From Mya arenaria (lineage: Eukaryota > Mollusca > Bivalvia > Myida > Myidae), in NCBI RefSeq assembly GCF_026914265.1, contig NC_069133.1, positions 49,978,182-50,042,181 on the forward strand: a stretch of DNA of 64,000 bases, given 5' to 3'. A model generated the notes under the pieces. The model had not been told where the DNA came from. It saw only the letters and a program-made list of their open reading frames with translations, and ran no database searches. Shown here piece by piece: positions 58,091 to 64,000 of this stretch; positions within the stretch are counted from its first letter, which is position 1, and each line of letters starts with the position of its first letter. A program made the position numbers and the translations under genes.

Positions 58091-58196
58091 AGACGGTGTG
58101 CTTGGTGTGTGCAGCCTATGAGCCATACACAATGATTGCGTATAGATATACTAGTGTTAATCTTGTATCTGAGTTATTCGTTTCACTTTCATTTTA

Positions 58197-58386
58197 CAGT
58201 CGAAACACGTTGGCTCGATAGTCCAGGGATCGGTCAAAATGCTTCGAGCCTCGCGAATATCGAGCCAAGCGGGATCGCCTACATAGAGTTAAACAAAATC
58301 GATCCTTGACATACAGTTCGAGCAAACGAGAATATCGAGCCAAGCGATATCGAACCAAGCGATATCGAACCAACGGGTTTCGACTG
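58197..58386. mobile_element. Tigger-like MITE, copy 3 (block B only)
   Basis: A 190-bp element with ends CAGTCGAAACACGTTGG and its near inverted match CCAACGGGTTTCGACTG, TA on both sides (58195-58196, 58387-58388). Inner repeats of atatcgagccaagcg occur. It interrupts the 3' flank that block A keeps without an insert. Confidence 0.88.
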
Positions 58387-59220
58387 TACTTATACAAGCA
58401 TCAAACACCTTGCTAAAATACTTTAGCCAAACTTTGTTTGTGTCGTTCCTGAAAAAATACCAGACTTTGGAGGCCATTTGAAGGATGTCAGTTGTATTTC
58501 CCTTTATATTGAGAGCGAGCTGGAACATGAATACATCCCTACATTAGTTTATTATTATTTGTTTTATTATTAAGTTTCCTTAAGTTAATGCATACTTTGA
58601 TAAGATTTACCTTTTACGTTTTTTTCTTTATTCAGGATTGTTGGGATAAGAGTGAGGTTTGTGCACGTAAACTGGTTTAAACCCCCAGTAAATTTACATT
58701 TTACTGACCGTTCAAAGGCGGTACCTAACAATCCTTGATAAACATACCTAGTTTTTTTATATACTATATATGCACTTTGCTGTTTATGGAGTTTTGTGTT
58801 GTTGTTCCATGTTTCTTGTATGTGATTTTTTGTTTTTGTGGTCTATGTCTTTTGGCTACTGAGCTTGTTTCTGTAGTTTTTCACATAAGTATTGTATAAA
58901 CCGTACTCCTTTTGCAAATATATACGATCATGTATGGCTGTTTTCATGTAATATTAATATTCCAAAACTTAAATACTAGTAGTTAACCTTTTTACTTTTT
59001 TTTGGTATAATCATTGTTGATAAACAAGAATTCTCAAACTGGTTCTTACTCTGCAATCATCACTGAGGAGTAATTACACGTGTTCTGTAATAGTATATCA
59101 GATCTTGAGGTCAGACGTTATTTACACTTAGAGAAGCCGGTATTAGGATTCCCGACATAATAGTAAACCGAGTACAGTTTTAAATTCCACGTGTAGTGAA
59201 AAATAAATAGTGTTTTGTAC

Positions 59221-60765
59221 TTTTTAGAACAAAAACCAGTTGTTGTTGTTGTTTTTTTAATTTGACAAAGGTCATTATTTATGCACGATGCAACTCAGTA
59301 CAATTATATATGTTGAGTAATTACTCAGCTACATTTTTCCCCTTAACACATAAATCATTCTATATAATGTGGACCAAAATGTATATCAACATATGAGATA
59401 ATGTTTGTGAAAGAGTCTTGAAAACGTGTATGATTTCGAGCCATACCAGGGAAGTATGTGATTAAATTAACTAAGGGAGTTTCATATCGAGTAAAAACAT
59501 TTTAAGAAACTCGAGTCTGAAACTAATAAATATCATTTCCGAAGGATTTAACTAAAAAGTCAAGTGTTCAGGAAATGAGGACGCTTGACAGCGTTGGAGC
59601 GATAAACAACCTATTTGCTTACATGTTATAAGCTGTAAATCAAATGAAGCAAGAAGGATGTGCCTATATCAAAACTCTTCCCAAGTCCTGTCATACGCCA
59701 CATGGGCGTTTAAATAAGGTCCCAACGAAGAGAAAAATACAGCACTCACTTCAAACGCGTCCACTGAATACAAAGCATTGACTCTATGCGCAACGCATCT
59801 CCTACATTACTAAACAGCATAGTTTGGCAGTTTGTTTACGATTTACGAAAACCCACAAAAGGTCTGTGCCCTCAATAATGTTCAATGTTTAAACCTTTTA
59901 TGCTATAAAAAGAAGTTTGTATATGTATCGTCTTTTAAATTAACCAATTTAAGAGCTATGCGTTGCGCGCAGAAACTATCCGTCAACTCACCGTAATACA
60001 GACGACCAATGCTACATTTCAATACTATGAGATGTCCGTCAACAAAACAATCTCAACCAAACATCTCTTTTCAATAAGTTAACTCTTTTAAAGGTAAAAG
60101 TTGATAGTGATCAAAATGAAATGTTCAGACGAGTTGAAAATTGTCTTCGAGAAACGTGTGCGAAACGAGAACGATACTCACCATCCAGCGTGGGAAACAT
60201 CGCGTATTATTCCTACACATGTACTGTATATGCTGTGAACAATCGTTTCAGAATCGGAAATCCTTTTTGTTTCATCTGAAAACTACTAGGTACAAACAGG
60301 CGCGGTTAAAGATGCTGCTATAAACAAAAGTGACAAAACGTTTTCAACCTCAGTGAGTGTTCAGATGTCATGTAGTCACGTACTTAAAGTTTATAGTTAA
60401 AAAATGAATAAATCTGATACTCAAGGAAATAAGATGAGGAAGAAATTTAAAAGCAGTGAGTCTCGAAAAAGATATGAGCCTCTGTCCGAACTGTATATAC
60501 GGATGACCCTCCCGACTTAACAAACGACAGCTATCGCCAAAAAGAATGCTTGATCATTAGTCGGAACCTAAAGTGACTTGGATCGACTTGGAATTACAAA
60601 GAATGGAAGAAGCCAGCAAATAAACACGGAGGAGTGGAGTTTCCAGGGCGGATGATTCGTAAATAAGGGTAAAAGAAACCTAGAAAGGTGGTACCATCTA
60701 GGCATAAAAGGCAAAGACAAACTTCATAAGTCTGAAAACATCGTTCTCAGTAGGTATTTAGCTGA
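59221..60765. other. Spacer without a recognised gene
   Basis: No convincing gene. A 60-codon plus frame at 60141-60323 has a C-x2-C-x12-H phrase (CICCEQSFQNRKSFLFH) but no second histidine in place, so it may be a decayed zinc finger. Nothing else stands out. Confidence 0.4.
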
Positions 60766-60954
60766 ATGGTTCAATCCCTCCTCCTCATTAGCACTAAAAT
60801 GGATTTCGTTGCGATGTATCATTGTGATATTTGTTTTATAGTTTCAAAAAAATGCGATATTTTGTTGCGACATAAAATGTATGCGCATTCAAACGAAGAT
60901 TCGAAAGCAGACGAATGTCTCGGCCATGAATGTCACGAAAGCTTTGAATGTTGA
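60766..60954 (+). pseudogene. C2H2 zinc-finger-like remnant joined to a minisatellite
   Basis: The frame contains YHCDICFIVSKKCDILLRH followed by KMYAH, a good C-x2-C-x12-H-x4-H finger. It then runs straight into the first units of the 60925-61560 minisatellite and stops at 60954. No promoter, splice partners or further fingers are clear. It may be one surviving exon, a pseudogene piece or chance; a working gene is not shown. Confidence 0.35.
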
Positions 60955-61560
60955 AAATGTTGTCGATGTCGGGAAAGCTTTGAATGCCACTCATGTTGTG
61001 AATGTCACAATTGCGTTTATCGCCTCGATTACGAATATCGCGAATGTTGCGGATGTCACCAATGCTGTCAATGTTGCGAAAACTGTAGATGCGGCGTGAA
61101 TGCCTTAAATGTTGCAAATGCTTTCGTGGTCGCAGAAGTGAATGTCGCAAATGCTTGGAGCACCGCGAATGATGTCGATATCACGAATGCTTCGAATGTT
61201 GCCAATGCTGTGAATGTCGCGAATCCATTCGATGTCGCCAATGCTATAAATGTCACGAATGCTTCGGATATTACATCTGCTGTGAATGTCGCGACTGCTA
61301 TGGATGCCGCGAATGCAATCGATGTCGGGATGTTAAATACATAAACGTTTAGTTTGTCGCGAACGTTACCAATGTCACAAATGCTATGGGTGTTTCAAAT
61401 GCTGTAGTCACGAATGATGTTGATGTCGCAATCGGTTTGAATATCGCGTATCGTTTAATATTGCGAAAGCTGTGGATTTCGTGAATTATGGGAATGATGC
61501 GAATTATATGAATGTCGCTGATGCTGTAGTTGTGAATATTGGGTATTTCGCTTGACCTCC
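60925..61560. repeat. Second VNVAN/NALNVA-type minisatellite
   Basis: Units of 15 and 18 bp such as aatgtcgcgaatgct and gctttgaatgtcgcgaat, more diverged than but clearly of the same family as 34370-35090. Frames of NVANAxNVANA type arise from it (60881-61099, 61096-61344). The last third (61350-61560) is strongly degraded. Confidence 0.85.
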
Positions 61561-62019
61561 AAACGTTTTAACTAATAGCTATATTCAAACATTTACCAAT
61601 AAAGTCTGCAGTTAAAGTCAGCAGTTTGGGGGCGTACCTATGCATACTCCAGTTCGCCCGGGCGTACATGCACTTTGCAATTTTTGGAGCTAAGAAATGT
61701 GTCAAATGCAAACCATTTCTTGGCGCATGGTCGTCCAATGGTAGCATATTGGTGAAGGAAAGTTTGGACAACGTTCATGTAATAGCCTCTCATTATGAAC
61801 TTTATACTATATCCACTCGCTCCTATGCAGAAGTCGCCAAAGTGTCTGCGGCACACTCTTGACCAAAGTGACTCAGACTTTTGTTTATCAGTGTCCTCAA
61901 CTTATAAGTGGTTACATAGATACTTTTTTCACGCACGAGTGCACGATCATTATATTCTATTGTACGATATGGTGTGTCTATTTTGATACTTTAGATGCGT
62001 GCACACTGAATATTTAACC
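61561..62019. other. Spacer with ggggcgtacct repeat fragment
   Basis: Near 61630 is gggggcgtacctatgcatac with cgcccgggcgtacatgc, an interspersed-repeat end also seen near 2027 and 42829. Overlapping short frames on both strands in this part reflect that repeat. No gene seen. Confidence 0.4.
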
Positions 62020-62640
62020 ATGCTTTATCGAAAATTAAAATTATTGAAGCATTTCTATCTAATTTTCTTATTCCCTATTGTATATTTGTTTGCTTTGAAA
62101 TTGCATGAGAAACATAGATTGTACATAAACCATTAGAAATGTTATTCTTAAACTTGCTTATTTATCATAATTTGTTACTCTCTAAGCGTATGTAATGTTT
62201 TATTTTGTCTTTTTCCAGATGGTATTATTATTTATTTGTTTATGCTTCAAATGGTAGGAGATACATACTTTAGTGTTTACATGAACCATTGAAAAGTATC
62301 ATTAAACTTGCCCATTTGTCAACTTTTCTTATTCACTATGCTAATTTCATGTATTATAAATTGGCTTTTTCATAAAAACATTGCTTGTTTACTTTTGAAA
62401 TGTTATAAGAAACGATACTGTTTACTTGAACAATTGAAAGTTGAATTCTTAAACTTGCATATTTACCATACTTCTTAGTCGCTATGCAAATGTCATGTAT
62501 TATCTTGGCATTTTCATTATGACAGTATTGTTTATTTGTTTTCTTTAAAAGTGGTATAAGAGACATGGTATTTACATGAACCATTGAATTTTAATCCGTA
62601 AACTTACCAATTCATCCTATATTTTTTATCCAATATGCTA
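62020..62640. repeat. ~150-bp AT-rich tandem repeat, four units
   Basis: The phrase aaccattgaaaagt..ttaaacttgc recurs near 62129, 62284, 62429 and 62579 (steps 155, 145 and 150). Each is followed by cttattcactatgctaat, catgtattat and a gcttgtttacttttgaaatg-like end. Units are diverged. Confidence 0.85.
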
Positions 62641-62699
62641 ATTACATTTATCATCTATTTCTTCACTATGGTACTGATCAGTAAGACTGAAAGACAGTA

Positions 62700-63800
62700 A
62701 GAATATTGTTGCTGAGAATATGATTATATATGATTTTGTTTAGTTTTCTGCGACATAAGCAAAGCATTCGTCCGTGTTTGGCACGCCGGCTTTCTGTCTA
62801 CATTACCTGCTTTTCCGTGAAAATATACTTCTTTCATTGGGTATTTACCAACAGAATAGAAAACAACTCGTAACAATTCAGGGTTCGACTTATATGAGAT
62901 CCATTGATCTTTATCATCTATAATAACGACAAAGTTCGTGATATTGATGCACCAATTAGTATTTCGTTGGCGACACCAGTTTATTCCTGGTGATATATAT
63001 TCCTAATGATGCTGCTTCCATTCTTCGTCGTGATCTTCAAAACTTTAGGAAATAGGCGGGTTCCTGATAAGTCTCATTTAATCCACAGAAAACAATTTCT
63101 ATGATCGTTTCAATGAAACTTCGTCGACCTCTTCATCACACTTTAACTCTGCTCAAGTATAATATTGCTGAAAATACATCAAAGATACATTTTGGCATGG
63201 TTCTCTCAAGCGACGGTTCTTGGTCACCCCATACCGACTATATCAAAGAAAAGGCATGAGTGGGCATTAACATTTTACGCACACTTAAATATACCATTGA
63301 TCGTAGACTATTATCCGACCACTATTACGATATTATCTTAGTCAAGTTCAACTGCATTGCAACCGAAAAACAGGACCTTAACAAGATACAACAAGCAACA
63401 TCAAGAATCGGCACCGGTTCAAAGAAATTATCGGCACCGGTTCAAAGAAATTAGTCTTAATAGAAAACTTAAAAGCGAACTTAATTTTCCGTCCCAATTT
63501 GAAAGAAGATCCAACCACATGCTTATTTTATGTTTTAAAAAAGGCAATATAAGTCCCTTCGAAAACTGATTCATGTATGCCCACAAGATTCTAGACACAA
63601 TCTAAGAAATTCCGCAGATATTCCACTTATATAGTGTAAAGCATCGGTGTATTATTAATTCTCTAATTCCTACCTTCACCCGCTCATGGAACTCACTTGC
63701 CCGTAGTTTACAGTCTGCTGATTCGGTACAACAATTCAAAAGATTACTGTTGCCTATGTATTTCAGAACTGGCCTTACAGGTTCATAAGACTTGGCTGCA
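62700..63800 (+). mobile_element. Degraded LINE (Jockey/CR1-like) reverse transcriptase and 3' end
   Basis: The translation at 62746 gives FCDISKAFVRVWHAGF, the reverse transcriptase motif A region (usual form CDISKAFDRVWH). Further on come GMVLSSDGSWSPHTDYIKEK (63200-63260), INILRTLKYTIDRR, and SWNSLARSLQSADSVQQFKR near 63690-63745, typical of the C-terminal end of the second ORF in such LINEs. Several stops and frame changes separate these pieces and the YADD-box part is not evident, so the copy is dead. A short duplication (aatcggcaccggttcaaaga) lies near 63404-63440. Confidence 0.8.
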
Positions 63801-63829
63801 GTCAATTAAAGTAAGAACGTCTTACTTTT

Positions 63830-64000
63830 ATTCGACCCCTACTTGATTATTACGATAATGTCTTTGTCAACTGCACTGCAAACAAAAAAGGACCTAAACA
63901 AGATACAACATGAAGCAGCAATAAACGGCAACGATGCAAAGAAATTTGTCTCAATTGAAAAACTTTATAGTGACCTTAATTGGCAGTCACTTTCTGAAAG
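63830..64000 (+). mobile_element. Second LINE 3' fragment, cut by the window end
   Basis: The sequence from gtcaactgcactgcaaa through aacaagatacaac, gcaaagaaatttgtctcaat and gaccttaattggcagtcact repeats the part at 63341-63500 with changes. It is a separate, partial copy of the same LINE family running out of the window. Confidence 0.75.

Larger units (their letters stand above)
53860..59220 (+). other. Duplication block B carrying TMEM272-like gene B
   Basis: Paralogous to 43780-52870 by the same ordered landmarks. It is shorter (about 5.4 against 9.1 kb) because its intron 1 and intron 2 arrays are smaller and it lacks the 430-bp MITE and the SINE. It gained its own Tigger-like MITE downstream of the gene. 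Confidence 0.85.

Overview
The window looks like nuclear DNA of a bivalve mollusc. The evidence is spliced animal genes with short exons and AT-rich introns, plus modular repeats of about 120-170 bp carrying phrases (such as repeated accttgacc blocks) that I associate with bivalve genomes, tRNA-derived SINEs, Tigger-like MITEs and LINE fragments. Species cannot be fixed by reading. I see no prokaryotic or organellar genes, no CRISPR array, no rRNA and no LTR or other virus-like element.

Layout. (1) 1-3830: gene-poor repeats. (2) 3831-17236: a head-to-head pair of conserved genes. QDPR (minus, 6 exons, 236 aa) recycles tetrahydrobiopterin; KCMF1 (plus, 7 exons, 533 aa) is a ZZ/C2H2 ubiquitin ligase. 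Their start codons are 411 bp apart across a shared promoter with a composite E-box/CRE. KCMF1 holds a near-perfect U12-type AT-AC intron, a GC-AG intron and two non-autonomous DNA transposons with clear terminal repeats and target duplications. (3) 17237-30400: no convincing gene. This stretch holds a 19-bp minisatellite with 95-bp higher-order structure, a young 792-bp tandem array made of four sub-repeats, a SINE, modular repeats and a 52-bp GC-rich minisatellite. (4) 30462-35356: a small secreted 12-cysteine peptide gene (plus, 89 aa) resembling bivalve Cvsi/I84 protease inhibitors. Its second intron holds a 1.9-kb foldback element and a 15-bp minisatellite that reads as a long false ORF. 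(5) 37869-42164: a Ly6/uPAR three-finger GPI-type protein (minus, 137 aa). (6) 43.8-59.2 kb: a tandem duplication carrying two TMEM272-like four-pass membrane protein genes (plus, 180 aa each). The introns carry matched but diverged minisatellites, and each copy has its own later insertions. (7) 59.2-64 kb: a degraded zinc-finger-like stretch fused to a second VNVAN-type minisatellite, a 150-bp tandem repeat, and remnants of a Jockey/CR1-like LINE.

The genes do not form one pathway. The most notable signals are structural: a minisatellite in intron 2 of the first TMEM272-like gene that appears to be built from the end of exon 2 plus its own 5' splice site, paralogous intron minisatellites that kept separate consensus units after gene duplication, the AT-AC intron in KCMF1, and the foldback element in the inhibitor gene. 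All exon models were made by hand from splice consensus, reading-frame continuity and remembered family sequences; no alignment or database search was run.
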